Assembly: GCA_031267015.1 (NCBI GenBank)
Contig: JAIRZW010000056.1
Location: forward strand, 1-11,445
DNA from: Heliobacteriaceae bacterium
Lineage (GTDB): Bacteria; Cyanobacteriota; Vampirovibrionia; Gastranaerophilales; Gastranaerophilaceae
Reading direction: 5' to 3'
Length of the DNA stretch: 11,445 nucleotides
Shown here: positions 11,009-11,445 of the stretch, in pieces
How positions within the stretch are numbered: position 1 is the stretch's first letter
Layout of the letters: the number at the start of each line of letters is the position of its first letter
Translations under genes and position numbers: made by a program
The notes under the pieces: model-generated
The model's database searches: none
Told to the model about the DNA's origin: nothing
Seen by the model: only the letters and a program-made list of their open reading frames with translations

Positions 11009-11445
11009 CTACGCGGTTTCAATCCAGCTCTTGATTTTCTCTGCGGCTTCCTCGTCGTCCGTGTCCGAAAGGGCAGCGGATAAGTTTGACAGTGTATCAC
11101 CAAGCTGTTCAGGATTTTGCTGCTGCTGCGGCAGAAACTCGCGGTGCTGCTGTTCGATTAAGCCCTGCGCAAGCTCTGACTGCCGTTCGGTCAGCTGTGC
11201 GGTATATTGCCGCATTTCATTTAACTGTGCATTCTGCTGTTGTCTTAACGTTTCAACTTCACGTTTGCCGGCTTCCTGCGATTCTTTCACTTTGGCGGAA
11301 ATCATACGTAACAATATAATCAGGCCCAAAGAACCCAAAACAGCCACTATCCACCAAGGGTTTCCGTTTTCATCGGCCTTGGGCAGGTTAGAAGCCCGGT
11401 CAGAAGCCAAAAATGGCTCATTGGAATCAGAGAACGCAATGGAAA
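11009..11445 (-). CDS. Membrane-anchored coiled-coil protein, start beyond the right edge
   Basis: I do not recognise this protein. The visible part has a single membrane segment (PWWIVAVLGSLGLIILLRMI) followed by a charged, Gln-rich coiled coil (AKVKESQEAGKREVETLRQQ onwards to about QQHREF) and an acidic C-terminal tail (LSDTDDEEAAEKIKSWIETA). A TTG at 11410 would give 133 aa, but the frame stays open without stop from there to the end of the window, so the true start may lie outside; no ribosome binding site precedes the TTG. The layout, short head, one membrane helix and a long coiled coil, fits an anchor for a protein complex, and also resembles spanin or membrane-scaffold proteins, which cannot be told apart here. 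The stop is TAG; the 335-aa gene follows after 62 bp. Confidence 0.7.
   Translation of the reverse strand, partial: SIAFSDSNEPFLASDRASNLPKADENGNPWWIVAVLGSLGLIILLRMISAKVKESQEAGKREVETLRQQQNAQLNEMRQYTAQLTERQSELAQGLIEQQHREFLPQQQQNPEQLGDTLSNLSAALSDTDDEEAAEKIKSWIETA

Noticed and set aside
1..11445. tRNA, rRNA, riboswitch, insertion sequence or integrase
   Set aside because: I looked through the intergenic gaps on both strands and saw no cloverleaf, rRNA-like sequence, transposase motif or flanking inverted repeats typical of an insertion sequence.

Overview
The window looks like chromosome from a Gram-negative-type bacterium with an outer membrane. I infer a gut lineage close to the Melainabacteria/Gastranaerophilales, the non-photosynthetic sisters of Cyanobacteria. 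The clues are the type IV pilin-like N-terminus (KKKAFTLAEVLITLG) with a Cys-rich C-terminus, the C-terminal autotransporter barrel, the AT-rich spacers, and a probable replication origin next to dnaN, as in Cyanobacteria. The placement rests on pattern recognition and no search was run.

Left part (1-2617): the N-terminal 79 codons of mnmE run off the left edge on the minus strand. Next comes an unrecognised 235-aa minus-strand protein with its own promoter and terminator, then a divergent 259-aa HExxH metallopeptidase-like gene. A pilin-like gene follows, split by a single in-frame TGA.

Origin part (2618-3996): the 251-bp gap upstream of dnaN holds five copies of TT(T/A)TCTACA, a perfect 46-nt palindrome built from two of them head to head, a short GC-containing spacer, TTA triplets and a 36-bp pure A/T tract. 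This is the layout expected of oriC with an unwinding element. mnmE and dnaN point away from it.

Middle part (3997-7355): convergent to dnaN lies an operon of a PC4-family single-strand DNA-binding protein and the restart helicase PriA, overlapping by 4 bp. dapB (lysine/diaminopimelate synthesis) diverges from it.

Right part (7356-11445): a sigma70-type promoter and a long leader precede a 789-aa autotransporter with GGA[IV]/FxxN repeats like those of chlamydial Pmp proteins. Two minus-strand genes of unknown function face it: a helical 335-aa protein, and a membrane-anchored coiled-coil protein that reaches the right edge.

The most striking features are the candidate oriC and a set of four different repeats. 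Three lie in frame inside the essential or housekeeping genes mnmE, priA and dapB, and the fourth fills the dnaN-priA junction.
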